A stretch of DNA of 36,990 nt from Bacteroidaceae bacterium (GTDB lineage Bacteria > Bacteroidota > Bacteroidia > Bacteroidales > Bacteroidaceae), in the NCBI GenBank assembly GCA_017540585.1, contig JAFYAT010000079.1, positions 1 to 36,990 of the forward strand. Direction: 5' to 3'. The notes below the pieces were generated by a model. It saw only the letters and a program-made list of their open reading frames with translations, had not been told where the DNA came from and did not search any database. Position 1 is the stretch's first letter. Every line of letters begins with the position of its first letter. Made by a program: the position numbers and the translations under genes. This document shows, in pieces, positions 16,623-25,907 of this stretch.

Positions 16623-18818
16623 CTATCTTAAATATATACGGAATTTCAACGTGAAATTTCTACCTGGTTTCTGCAGTTTGTAGTTATCGTATGATGTAGC
16701 ATCAAACATATTCTCACATAGCAAAGAAAGATTATATGTCTCTGCCCTCCATGAATATGTGAGCGATGCATCATGCATATTCTGTGTAGGAATACGTGCC
16801 TTTGATGGCTTATAGCCGTATGCCTCCCAGGTGAGATAGAACCAATGTACATACTTGTAAGCATAGGTGAAACGAAGACAATCATCCTTTTGCAAAATGC
16901 CAGAATACTTTAACATAAGCTCCGAATTGGCATTAAGCCACGGTCTGTTCGGTATCCTATTGAGATATGTGGCACTCTTGTTGCCATTCTCGAGATACCG
17001 GTTCATATCCTTACTTACCTGATAACTCACGTTAGTAGAGAACTGAAGCCAATCGGAAAAAGAATAACGTACCTCGCCCTCAAGTCCACGAGTAGTGACA
17101 TCATTCACATTCTCATACTGTGCAGTACCATCAGAATTATTGATACGAAGATGAATATAGTCATTCGTAAAGCGTAAGAAACCGCTCAATTCATAATATA
17201 TGGAATGTTCCTTACCAAGAGGAATTGTACCATACGCACCAAGATTGATATTATGACTTGTCTCGGGACGGAGCGCAAGATTAGGATATGTAGTTGTACC
17301 ATTGCCTAACAGCTCATTGACCTGAGGCAGACGAACAGAGTGTTCGAAACTGAACTTAGGGGCAAAGAAACCAGATACTGCAAAACGAGTAGCAAGACCA
17401 TAGCCAATAAAATTCTTTGTGGCTGATGTAGGTACTTCGTCAGAATGAGTTATCCATGAGAGGTCTGTCTGCTGAGACGATACATGATTGACATAATCTT
17501 TAAGGAACACAGCCGTAACAAACCTTTCGTCCATAAGACTGAGGTCATATCCAAGACCTATGATATGCTTCTCTACATGATCAGTAGAAGGTGTAAAGTA
17601 ACTGTCATTACCCTCATCCTGATAATAGTCGAGCGTTGTGTCATAGCGTTTGTTTCCCGTACGTGAGTAAGAATAGTTGAGAGCAAGTGAACTGAAGTCG
17701 TTAATCTCATAACTGAAATTAGCACGTCCCAAGGTCATCGGGCGTTTATAGTGGCGAAACATCCTGCCTCTGCCACTCGTCTCGCTCTTGGTAGTAGGAC
17801 GACAAGTACCATTCCACGAATACCTAAGTAGAGCGGTATCAATAGTTACACTATGGTCCCAAGTATGGGATAGATGGAGTATGGCAGATAGTCTATCCGT
17901 AAGGAATCCACGTTTACGATAACTGGCATGAACATCTACGGCATCTTGATTACGTTCAGCCTTGCCATAGACAATATTCTGCACGGTTCCCGTCTGCAAC
18001 TCTTTCTTGATATTATTGAACCCAACGCCAACAAGAAACTGGTCAGTCCATGACTTATGTTCCACACCCATATCTATCTGTCCCTGAATAGAGACATAAC
18101 GGTCATGGAAACGACAGCGACTAACAGTATCGTAACGGCTCTCATTATCATTCCACACCTCTACCCCATGTACCTTATAATCGTTCTTGGAGTAATCATA
18201 ACTGAACTGTGGACGTAGTAGCAGTCCTTTATTATTCAGGACTATCTGCGAATTGACATCTGCACGATACGTATGAAAACTACCAACACTCACAGAAGCA
18301 TCCACAAAGGAACGATGCTCACGACGTGTTACAATATTTATAGCACCACCAAGAGCATCACTACCAAGAAATGATGGAACAACACCCTTGTAAATCTCCA
18401 CATGATCTATGTTGTTAAGAGGGATATTGCTTATGTTCGCACCACCACCTCTCAACTGCATAGGTACACCGTCAATGAAATAACGTATGCTGTTACCACT
18501 CATGCCATTCACGGACAGATTGAAGTCTGAACCAAGTCCGCCTTCCTTTCTTATATTTATACCAGAGGAACGACTGATGATATCAGCAAGGTTATTAACA
18601 GAGTTAATCTGCTGGCGCACATCAACGGCATTGACACTATAAGCAGACTCCCTCAACGACTGTACACGACTCTTGCCCATTACGACAATAGTGTTCAGTT
18701 GCACAGAGTCACGCCTTGTGCCAACATCATCGCGGTATTCACCATCTACCATAGCCACAGCATCCATGCCGATAGCAACAAGACAGATGGAAAACAAATT
18801 TCTCAACGTTAATGTCAT
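16623..18818 (-). CDS. TonB-dependent receptor, likely corrinoid (BtuB-like)
   Basis: Outer-membrane active transporter of 731 residues with a signal peptide at the N-terminus. A TonB-box-like segment (LNTIVVMGK, near 41-49) is followed by a plug domain (LADIISRSSGINIRKEGGLGSDFNLSVNGM, FIDGVPMQL, VEIYKGVVPSFLGSDALGGAINIVTR). A 22-strand barrel ends in the aromatic-rich FTLKFRIYLR. It has no N-terminal carboxypeptidase-like domain, unlike SusC types. It is the first gene after the cobalamin riboswitch, which argues for cobalamin or another corrinoid as substrate. Pairing with the DUF4374 lipoprotein downstream suggests a two-part surface complex. A siderophore receptor under unusual control is the alternative. 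Confidence 0.87.
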   Translation of the reverse strand: MTLTLRNLFSICLVAIGMDAVAMVDGEYRDDVGTRRDSVQLNTIVVMGKSRVQSLRESAYSVNAVDVRQQINSVNNLADIISRSSGINIRKEGGLGSDFNLSVNGMSGNSIRYFIDGVPMQLRGGGANISNIPLNNIDHVEIYKGVVPSFLGSDALGGAINIVTRREHRSFVDASVSVGSFHTYRADVNSQIVLNNKGLLLRPQFSYDYSKNDYKVHGVEVWNDNESRYDTVSRCRFHDRYVSIQGQIDMGVEHKSWTDQFLVGVGFNNIKKELQTGTVQNIVYGKAERNQDAVDVHASYRKRGFLTDRLSAILHLSHTWDHSVTIDTALLRYSWNGTCRPTTKSETSGRGRMFRHYKRPMTLGRANFSYEINDFSSLALNYSYSRTGNKRYDTTLDYYQDEGNDSYFTPSTDHVEKHIIGLGYDLSLMDERFVTAVFLKDYVNHVSSQQTDLSWITHSDEVPTSATKNFIGYGLATRFAVSGFFAPKFSFEHSVRLPQVNELLGNGTTTYPNLALRPETSHNINLGAYGTIPLGKEHSIYYELSGFLRFTNDYIHLRINNSDGTAQYENVNDVTTRGLEGEVRYSFSDWLQFSTNVSYQVSKDMNRYLENGNKSATYLNRIPNRPWLNANSELMLKYSGILQKDDCLRFTYAYKYVHWFYLTWEAYGYKPSKARIPTQNMHDASLTYSWRAETYNLSLLCENMFDATSYDNYKLQKPGRNFTLKFRIYLR

Positions 18819-18917
18819 AGATTATGTCAATTGTTATAATATAGAACTGACAGCCACGCTTATCCCCTGAAGCAACGGCAATCATGAGTGGAAAGAGAAT
18901 TATGTCCTCTTGCCACC

Positions 18918-19088
18918 ATTAGAGGCAGGTCTTCTGACTTGTCCTTTGCAAGAACACCTTCCCAGTTGGACGTAACATTCAACCAGTGGTTATGATTGTT
19001 CTTACATATTGCAAGGACTTACAGCAGCAGGGACTGTACAGGATTTCCACCTGATTCCCTTTTAATCGACTGCGTCGAACCTCTAACG
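18918..19088 (-). promoter_or_regulatory. Cobalamin riboswitch aptamer
   Basis: On the minus strand, P1 is GTTAGAGG with CCTCTAAT. Within it lie the class hallmarks GGGAATCAGGTGGAAATCC, GTCCCTGCTGCTGTAAG and the B12 box AGTCAGAAGACCTGCC just before the 3' side of P1. It precedes the TonB receptor start by 100 nt. No T tract follows, so control is more likely at translation, with gene expression reduced when cobalamin is bound. Confidence 0.93.
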
Positions 19089-19093
19089 GAGGG

Positions 19094-19124
19094 CAAAAGT
19101 ACAACAAAAAATCTGTATGGCAAA
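19094..19124 (-). promoter_or_regulatory. Promoter of the riboswitch-receptor operon
   Basis: TTTG (19121-19124), 19 nt, then TACTTTTG (19094-19101) on the minus strand. Transcription would start almost at the first base of the aptamer. Confidence 0.85.
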
Positions 19125-19349
19125 GTATTTTATACCTTATTTCTCATACTGTCTATTTTTTTTACCAATGCTCCGTTCAAAATCGAAATCACATATTTAT
19201 AATTTGTGTCCCAGTAATTTCATATCTGAAATCTATGATTTATGGTTTCCGTCACTATTGGATGGGCACAAAGATTTGCCATTCCTTTGTCAAGGATTGA
19301 ATCCTTTTGAGATTTATGGAAACATGAAACGCTTTTTATCACGATGATA

Positions 19350-19381
19350 TTTGAGTGTTATTATTTTTATGCGTAAATTTG
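19350..19381 (+). promoter_or_regulatory. Promoter of nadC
   Basis: TTTG (19350-19353), a 20-nt spacer and TAAATTTG (19374-19381). The leader to the nadC start is about 55 nt. The 19125-19349 stretch before it shows no gene. Confidence 0.75.
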
Positions 19382-19443
19382 CAAATCACAAAAACCGTCA
19401 AGGGCGGGTAATGTACAGAACATAAAAACAAAAATATAATAAT

Positions 19444-20319
19444 ATGTTATCAGTAGAAGAACTTAATGACAGACTTATCGACCTCGCATTTGCTGAGGAC
19501 ATAGGTGATGGTGACCACACAACACTTTGCTGTATTCCAGCAGATTCAGTAAGCGAGAGTAAGCTTCTCATCAAGCAGGAAGGAATCTTTGCAGGAGTAG
19601 AAATAGCAAAGCAGGTATTCCACCGTTTCGACCCAACCATGGAGGTTGAAGTATATATCAAGGATGGAGACCACGTAAAGCCAGGCGACATCGTAATGTC
19701 TGTTAAGGGTAAGGAACAGAGTCTTCTCCAGACAGAACGACTCATGCTCAACATACTCCAGCGTATGTCTGGAATTGCAACAATGACTCACAAATACCAG
19801 CAGGCACTTATAGATGCAGGAACAAAGACACGAGTACTCGACACTCGTAAGACTACTCCGGGTATGCGCATGCTTGAGAAGGAAGCCGTAAAGATTGGTG
19901 GTGGTATGAATCACCGTATCGGTCTCTTCGACATGATTCTTCTCAAAGACAACCATATCGACTTCTGCGGTGGCGTTCACAACGCTATCTCACGTGCAAA
20001 GCAGTACTGCAAGGAGAAGGGTAAGGACCTCAAGATTGAGTGTGAGGTACGTAACTGGAAAGAACTTGAGGAAGCACTTGCTGAGGGATGTGACCGTATC
20101 ATGTTCGATAACTTCACTCCTGAAGACACAAAGAAGGCTGTTGAGCTTGTAGCAGGACGTGCTGAAACAGAATCAAGTGGCGGTATCACATTCGACACAA
20201 TGATTCCATACGCAAAAGCTGGAGTTGACTTCATCTCATTCGGTGCTCTCACCCACTCTGTCAAGGGACTCGACATGAGTTTCAAGGCAGCAGGAAGTGA
20301 CAAGCTTATCATCAAGTAA
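19444..20319 (+). CDS. nadC: Nicotinate-nucleotide pyrophosphorylase (carboxylating)
   Basis: Converts quinolinate and PRPP to nicotinate mononucleotide, CO2 and pyrophosphate in de novo NAD synthesis. The 291-residue protein has the family order: N-terminal AFAEDIGDGDHTT, the LNILQRMSGIAT segment, the TRKTTPGMR motif that contacts phosphate, GGGMNHRIGLFDMILLKDNHI, the IECEVRN barrel strand, MFDNF and SSGGI. Length and motifs are complete. nadA lies about 9 kb away on the same strand (29695-30717) and nadB is not in this window, so the pathway is scattered. The gene has its own promoter and terminator. Confidence 0.97.
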   Translation: MLSVEELNDRLIDLAFAEDIGDGDHTTLCCIPADSVSESKLLIKQEGIFAGVEIAKQVFHRFDPTMEVEVYIKDGDHVKPGDIVMSVKGKEQSLLQTERLMLNILQRMSGIATMTHKYQQALIDAGTKTRVLDTRKTTPGMRMLEKEAVKIGGGMNHRIGLFDMILLKDNHIDFCGGVHNAISRAKQYCKEKGKDLKIECEVRNWKELEEALAEGCDRIMFDNFTPEDTKKAVELVAGRAETESSGGITFDTMIPYAKAGVDFISFGALTHSVKGLDMSFKAAGSDKLIIK

Positions 20320-20342
20320 CTCACACATAAATGTCATAGCTT

Positions 20343-20377
20343 AAGAATCCCGTCATCTGATGGGATTCTTCTTTTTT
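20343..20377 (+). terminator. Terminator of nadC
   Basis: AAGAATCCC (20343-20351) pairs with GGGATTCTT (20362-20370), followed by CTTTTTT, 24 nt after the nadC stop. Confidence 0.9.
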
Positions 20378-20383
20378 AAAGAT

Positions 20384-20416
20384 AAAAAAAGAGGATAGTC
20401 ATCAACGACTGTCCTC
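20384..20416 (-). terminator. Terminator of a minus-strand transcript
   Basis: GAGGATAGTC pairs with GACTGTCCTC (one G-U pair). On the minus strand it is followed by seven T. It is too far from the large protein gene at 21380, which has its own terminator, so it probably ends a separate RNA. Confidence 0.8.
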
Positions 20417-20676
20417 ATCTCATTATTTTTATACAAAATCAATTTCTTTGGAAGCTCAAATTAAATAATAACTTTCTCCTTGTTCATTTTCTAACTAAAG
20501 TTCTATTCACCCGTACTTTCATTCATTCACTCTTGTTCATTCATATAAAGCTTTTCCTAAGTACAACCTTAACGATTAGCTCCCAATTCTAAAACTACAT
20601 TACAGTTACATTAGTAAGTCCAAATTCAATTCTATTATTATATATTAAAAACAACTTGTATGTCTATTAATTTTTC
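20384..20676 (-). ncRNA. Candidate small RNA of about 290 nt
   Basis: On the minus strand TATCTTTG (20682-20689) is a good -7 element and a strong terminator closes the unit. Inside there are only very short frames, such as MNKEKVII and MNESTGE. An A/G-rich stretch, GAATGAACAAGAGTGAATGA, resembles GAATGAATAAAGTGAACAAG in the candidate transcript at 14605-15037. The -33 box is poor. No known RNA family was recognised. Confidence 0.45.
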
Positions 20677-20689
20677 CGATGCAAAGATA

Positions 20690-21301
20690 CGGCGAAAAAT
20701 CGTCCACGGATTGTACATAACTACAAATGTAATTTGGTTTGTGTTTCATTTTTGCAAAAATTACGTTTTATCACCATTTTTTTATCCAAAAGAATGAATT
20801 ATTCGCTAAGATTAGTATTTTTTTAGCCATTTTTAGAGATTTCAAGACTTCAGAAAAGATAAATTTTGTGCATAAAATCCCAGTCTCAGAACGTGAATTG
20901 TACTTTTATGATAGTACATTAGTCCAATTTAGACTATAAACAAGTATAAACCATACACATTTACCTCTGCTATAACTCAAATAATTACCCAAAAGAATCA
21001 ATACAGCATAATCGCTTTTTCTGCTTATAGCCTTTCGGTCTGAGAGAGAATTCTCGACGATTTTTATTTTCCATTGGTCAATTAGACCGATTCGCAAAGT
21101 TCTAACATACACCTATGTGAAAACTGAAACAGTACAGTTCGTTTTTTTATGTAGAAGACTTTTTCATCAAACACATATATTATTAAAAGGTATTGTAGTC
21201 TTATAATCCCACCTTACGGAGAACTCTGAGTTTTAAAACCTACTCCTTCCATATCTATTGGAGTTTACCAAGGTTGCTGGAGGTTCATGGAGCGCTATCA
21301 G
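20690..21301. other. Gene-free A/T-rich stretch
   Basis: Roughly 600 nt between the candidate small RNA and the end of the large secreted-protein gene. Open frames of 66 and 68 codons have no recognisable features. Nothing else definite was seen. Confidence 0.55.
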
Positions 21302-21331
21302 AAAAAAAAGGGGGAGCAACCCGTGCTCCCC
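21302..21331 (-). terminator. Terminator of the large secreted-protein gene
   Basis: GGGGAGCA pairs with TGCTCCCC across an ACCCG-like loop. On the minus strand it is followed by a run of eight T (complement of 21302-21309). Confidence 0.85.
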
Positions 21332-21379
21332 GCGTTGACGCAGACATTCACATGTGTGCGGCAAAGGTAAAATATTTTT

Positions 21380-24300
21380 TTATTTCTTTATCATAATCTT
21401 GATGACTGAACCGTCAGACATCTTGACGATGTTGATACCTGCCTGTGGTGCGGATATGCGCTTACCAGATACTGTGTAGAATGCTACTGGTGTTGCATCT
21501 GTTGCGCTTACCTCTACGTCGTCAATATCCGTAACAGAATCTACCCTGTTACCACTGCCGTAGTAATAGAGATTCCACTTGCCGACAACTGTATAATCGT
21601 TTGTACCGATTGTCTCGTCAAGCTTCAATCCGATTGTAGCCTTACCCGTATTGTCAACATAGAACACAAGCTCGTTGAGGTAGAGACCTGCATCGAAGCA
21701 CTTGACTGATGCACCTGTGCCATCAGGAACGGTAATGCCGTTGATAACCCTTGTGCTGATGTCAGCTGGAAGAGTAACACCCTTAGCACCCTCAGAAAGG
21801 TTTATTACAGCCTTCTCGAAAGTGTTATCAGAAGCAACTGCATAAAGTTTCATGAGGTGAGTATCCTTACCTGCATTGATATTTGCCTCTTCTTCCTCAT
21901 AGCTGCCTGCACGATAGTATGTGTGGACAGTAACACGGTAAGTTCCTTCTGTAAGTCCGGAAAGCTCTTGATTGAGGTCGAATGTACCCTTGTTAAATGA
22001 GCAAGAATAAGACTTGTAACCATTGAGAGCACCAGACACGTTCCATCCGTCAATACGCTTCTCATCCTTGTTACCATTGGCAGGGTCGAAGTTGTTGTTG
22101 ACAATGACTGAAGAGTAATCCTGCATTGTTACAGATGGGTCACCCATGTAGAGAAGACTCCACTTACCAACAACAGTATAGTCATTTGTACCGATTGTCT
22201 CGTCAAGCTTCAAACCGATTGTAACAATACCGTCTTCGCCTACGATAAACTCAAGCTCGTTGAGGTAGAGACCTGCATCATAGCACTTGACTGATGCACC
22301 AGTGCCATCAGGTACGGTGATACCGTTGACAACCTTTGTGCTGATGTCAGCAGGAAGAGTAACGCCCTGAGCACCCTCTGAGAGGTTCATGATGTTTCCT
22401 TCAAAGTCCTTATCTGCTGTGTTTGCAAATATCTTCATGAGGTGAGTATCCTTGCCTGCCTTGATGTTAGCCTCTTCTTCTTCATAGCTACCTGCACGGT
22501 AGTAAGTGTGTACTGTGACCTTATACTTACCCTTTGGAAGACCTTCGAGCTTCTGTGAGAGCTTGAATGTTCCCTTGTTGAATGAGCAAGAGTAAGACTT
22601 GTAACCATTGAGAGCACCTTCTACTTCCCAACCATCAATGCGCTTCTCGTCCTTGTTACCCTTCTCTGGGTCAAAATTGTTATTGACGATAGCAGAAGAA
22701 TAGTCGGCTGGATTATCTTCTGTTGCCTGCTGTCCACCCATCTTGAGAGATACTGTGATGGCCTTGAGTTCAGAGATAGCGTTCTCGGCAGTCTCATTAT
22801 TATATGACTTAGCCTCGTATGCTGCAAGTGCTGCATTATAGAGTTCTGTAGCTGCCTCAGTAGTAACCTTGTCTGCGTTACTGTCCTTGAGCGCATCCTT
22901 GAGTCCGTTGATTGCAACTACAAGGCTCTTGTAAAGGTCAACGCTCTTGTTTGCAGCATCAAGTGCAGCCTTGAGTTCAACGAGTGCATTGTAACCAAGG
23001 TCACCAGAGATGCCTGATGCGGAATTGATAGCAACCTGAAGATTGTTAACTTCTTCCTTTCCAAGGTCGCCAACGACTACTGTATTGGCAATATCTTCGA
23101 GAGATGTGAGGAGTGAAGCACAAGCTTCAGCATTCTTTGCACGATAGGTGAGCTTGACACCACCAGCCCAGAGAACACCTTGTTCACCAGTACGGAGACG
23201 GTTAGCAATACCAAGGCACAACGTGTTGTCCGTCACAAGACCGTATGCTGTTACTGTATAGAGTCCGTCCTTGAAGGCATCAGAAGCTTCGTCGGCAGAT
23301 GTAACAGGATGATCCTCTGTTGGTACACCAATCTTAGTGTCGAAGTCATTGATATAAGCGTATGTCTGACGGATAGCCTCATCATTATCTGGCTTATAGA
23401 CAGCCTGAAGAGTCATCTCGTAGATACCATTCTGGAGGTCCTTGAGTGTCTGGTTAACGTCACACACACGTCCCCATGCCTGGAACAACTTGAAGTCATC
23501 CTTACCCAATGGCCATTCGATGCCAGCAGCAGAGTTCCAACCACCCATTTCCTTGAAATCAGGGTTGACGAGGAGCTGTGTACAGTCGTCACCATCCTTC
23601 ATACTTCCTGCCATTGCAGCAGAGTATAGAGTACTGAGATATTCATATTCACTTGCTATCTGCTCAGGTGTGAGAAGTCCGTTAGCGATGATGTACATGG
23701 CACCACCATTACCGTTGAACTTGCCTGTTACAGGTCCTTCCTCATCTTCGAGATAAGAGGCGAGAAGTTCGATGTCGTCACCATCAGCCACGACAGTATT
23801 CAACCATTCTATTGCATCGTTAAACTTATTGAGGTATGGAGCGTATGTCTCTATGCTCTTCTCCATATCCTGACGTGCAAGAATAAGGTTGTTGAATGCT
23901 GTCGCATATTCCTCGCCAGTAGTATTTCTTACTGCCTCGAATGCCTTCTTTGCCTCATCATACCTATTATATATAGACATCTCAAATGCAGAGGTGTAGT
24001 TTTCGAGGTCAGACTTATAGTCTTCCTCTGTTGCGTCAAGCACTTCGTTGACGGCAGCATAAGCTTCTGCACTATTGCCACGATAATAAAGGTGTACATT
24101 ATCAAGACCGACCCAGTTGGTTGTGTTGTTTGCCACATCAAGACCAATCTCAAGAGTGCCGCCATTTATTACAGTTACACAATCATAATCTTCGTCTATA
24201 TCTATCTTTGTTCCAGTCACCTCCGTGCGGGCATTGCCTGCATAAAGGCTTGCGCCCTTACCTGATGCTGTGTAAGCCAAAGCATTAAGCTGGTACACAC

Positions 24301-25306
24301 CAGGAAGAAGGTTGTTGACCGTTGCACTAATCTTACCTGCAGAGAACACACCACCACTCCAGTTCTCATAGTGGTTGCCAGTCACGTTGAAGTCCTTGGC
24401 ATTATTTCCGTTTGTCGCACCCTTGTTGACTGCACCTGTTGTTGATGTCCATCCTGTGTCCTTGCCATCAGTGAAGTCTGTGGCAATACCAAAGATTGGG
24501 AGTACATCTACTGGGTCTTCAAGAGTTGCAACGCTCAGTTTAGCTTGACCGATTGCAATACGTATTGCCTCTGTTGCAGCTTTAAGCTCGTCAACTGTGC
24601 TTGACTCATTGGCATAACGAGCCTCAGCATCGCTGATAGCTTTTGCATCCGTACCTGTCGTTGCCTTAGCTTCCTTGATAGCCTTGTCAAGTTCAACTGA
24701 AGCGAGATATGCCTCATTCTTAGGAATGAAAGCCTCGTAGTCAGCAGATGTGACAAGTATCCATGTGAGTTTACACTCTGCCTCAGGATAGTTGTTAGTG
24801 TCCGTTAGGTCACATATATATAAACGTGTGTCGTCCTCGTTCTTGCCGAGTCCTATGAACGCATCCTCATATTCGGTGAGTGTGAACGTGTTATTGGCAT
24901 CAGACAAGCATATTCTGAACTTATTGTCACCAAGCGACTTGAATGTATATTGATTGTTTTTCTTGCCATCCTTGGTGTTGTCCACCCAGATGTTTCTATC
25001 ATCTTCTATGAACATATATCCCCATTGGTCTTTCATGCCACCTTGAAGGACATAGTTCGTAATGTAGTAAGAAGCAGCTTGTGTTCCTGCCTCAAGTTTA
25101 ACCTTGTGACCCAATGTCGGGCTTACGCTGGCACGCGTACCCCAATCGTTGGCTCCCACAAGGAAACCACGTGCCTCTACATTGAATAGGTAAAATTCCT
25201 GCCCCTCAGCAATAGGCTGAGCCTGAGGAACTGCTGGCTGTTTCCACTCTGCATACGAAGACATGCACAGAACGGCAGCTGCTGCGGATAGTAATAATCT
25301 CTTCAT
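21380..25306 (-). CDS. Large secreted repeat protein with T9SS-like C-terminal tail
   Basis: This 1308-residue protein has a signal peptide cut near SSYA/EW (19-20). Residues about 30-190 look like a ricin/lectin-type or ligand-binding segment (EFYLFNVEARGFLVGAND, YMFIEDDRNIWVD). Helical stretches rich in Ala, Glu and Lys follow (205-265, 800-860), resembling FIVAR-type linkers. Jelly-roll-like segments (270-410, 590-740) resemble carbohydrate-binding modules, with GVYQLNALAYTASG and LQNGIYEMTLQAVYKP. Two nearly identical 195-residue repeats start at residues 868 and 1063. The end, PVAFYTVSGKRI then QAGINIVKMSDGSVIK, matches type A sorting domains of the type IX secretion system. No catalytic domain was recognised; an extracellular glycan- or protein-binding role is inferred. 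Confidence 0.78.
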   Translation of the reverse strand: MKRLLLSAAAAVLCMSSYAEWKQPAVPQAQPIAEGQEFYLFNVEARGFLVGANDWGTRASVSPTLGHKVKLEAGTQAASYYITNYVLQGGMKDQWGYMFIEDDRNIWVDNTKDGKKNNQYTFKSLGDNKFRICLSDANNTFTLTEYEDAFIGLGKNEDDTRLYICDLTDTNNYPEAECKLTWILVTSADYEAFIPKNEAYLASVELDKAIKEAKATTGTDAKAISDAEARYANESSTVDELKAATEAIRIAIGQAKLSVATLEDPVDVLPIFGIATDFTDGKDTGWTSTTGAVNKGATNGNNAKDFNVTGNHYENWSGGVFSAGKISATVNNLLPGVYQLNALAYTASGKGASLYAGNARTEVTGTKIDIDEDYDCVTVINGGTLEIGLDVANNTTNWVGLDNVHLYYRGNSAEAYAAVNEVLDATEEDYKSDLENYTSAFEMSIYNRYDEAKKAFEAVRNTTGEEYATAFNNLILARQDMEKSIETYAPYLNKFNDAIEWLNTVVADGDDIELLASYLEDEEGPVTGKFNGNGGAMYIIANGLLTPEQIASEYEYLSTLYSAAMAGSMKDGDDCTQLLVNPDFKEMGGWNSAAGIEWPLGKDDFKLFQAWGRVCDVNQTLKDLQNGIYEMTLQAVYKPDNDEAIRQTYAYINDFDTKIGVPTEDHPVTSADEASDAFKDGLYTVTAYGLVTDNTLCLGIANRLRTGEQGVLWAGGVKLTYRAKNAEACASLLTSLEDIANTVVVGDLGKEEVNNLQVAINSASGISGDLGYNALVELKAALDAANKSVDLYKSLVVAINGLKDALKDSNADKVTTEAATELYNAALAAYEAKSYNNETAENAISELKAITVSLKMGGQQATEDNPADYSSAIVNNNFDPEKGNKDEKRIDGWEVEGALNGYKSYSCSFNKGTFKLSQKLEGLPKGKYKVTVHTYYRAGSYEEEEANIKAGKDTHLMKIFANTADKDFEGNIMNLSEGAQGVTLPADISTKVVNGITVPDGTGASVKCYDAGLYLNELEFIVGEDGIVTIGLKLDETIGTNDYTVVGKWSLLYMGDPSVTMQDYSSVIVNNNFDPANGNKDEKRIDGWNVSGALNGYKSYSCSFNKGTFDLNQELSGLTEGTYRVTVHTYYRAGSYEEEEANINAGKDTHLMKLYAVASDNTFEKAVINLSEGAKGVTLPADISTRVINGITVPDGTGASVKCFDAGLYLNELVFYVDNTGKATIGLKLDETIGTNDYTVVGKWNLYYYGSGNRVDSVTDIDDVEVSATDATPVAFYTVSGKRISAPQAGINIVKMSDGSVIKIMIKK
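21557..22705 (-). repeat. Tandem 585-bp repeat inside the secreted protein
   Basis: Residues 868-1062 and 1063-1250 align without gaps over about 185 residues. Whole blocks are identical, such as GNKDEKRIDGW, ALNGYKSYSCSFNKGTF, VTVHTYYRAGSYEEEEANI and GLKLDETIGTNDYTVVGKW. The DNA is also very similar, pointing to a recent internal duplication or ongoing homogenisation. Confidence 0.92.
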
Positions 25307-25354
25307 AGTTCTTGTTAAGTTATTAGTATATTTAGTATAGTTTCAATTACGATA

Positions 25355-25384
25355 CAAATCAGTTAGTGTGATTTTGATTGCAAA
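25355..25384 (-). promoter_or_regulatory. Candidate promoter of the secreted-protein gene
   Basis: TTTG (25381-25384) and CTGATTTG (25355-25362) on the minus strand, 18 nt apart. The -7 box departs from TAnnTTTG at its first bases. Confidence 0.45.
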
Positions 25385-25851
25385 CATACAAATAATATTT
25401 GAAACAAAGCAAGAGATTCCGCCATTTATTTTAAAGGATATGTTGAATAACATACAAAATCAATTCCCATTTTGTACTTTAGAAAATTCACTTTTTTACA
25501 TAGCCTTCGTATTCCATTAGCATTTTGCCAAGAAAACGCAAGGAATGTTATCTTTATGTCACGCGTCCATCCTCCATTAATCCTTCGTTAACCCTTCGGT
25601 AACCCTTCGTAATTCTTCCGTGAATCATCAAGTGTCAAAATGTAAGTTTGGTCTTACGGATGTTCAACTTGTGGCAATTACACTATGATGGAGTTCTATA
25701 CACAAGCTCTCCTACAACTTCTTCGTGGAACGTCAGACACAAGTCGGTCTTCACCTATTACCAAAGAATCCATCCATGAACATTGGAATTATTGGCAAAG
25801 ACAGACTCATTGAATAAATATTACGTAGAAAGCGAATTAATAGTAGTTTCC
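25385..25851. other. Intergenic stretch between divergent genes
   Basis: Contains the CCTTCGTTAACC repeat at 25582-25613. A 42-codon plus-strand frame (25685-25813, starting MMEFYTQALLQLLRGTSDTS) has no promoter or recognised relative and may be a gene remnant. Nothing else is clear. Confidence 0.45.
25582..25613. repeat. CCTTCGTTAACC-type repeat, copy 2
   Basis: Three imperfect units of about 12 bp, (A)CCCTTCGGTA-like, related to the stretch at 13412-13445. Confidence 0.5.
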
Positions 25852-25882
25852 TTTGAGAAACAAGAATAAATGTGTAATTTTG
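25852..25882 (+). promoter_or_regulatory. Promoter of the small ORF/fimbrillin operon
   Basis: TTTG (25852-25855), exactly 19 nt, then TAATTTTG (25875-25882). The start codon of the 56-residue ORF follows about 25 nt downstream, so this promoter drives both genes. Confidence 0.88.
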
Positions 25883-25907
25883 CACTCAAAACCAAATTAT
25901 CTAAAAA

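Noticed and set aside
19117-19347. 76-codon plus-strand frame before nadC
   Set aside because: Low-complexity translation across the riboswitch promoter region, with no domain; nadC has its own promoter directly after it.
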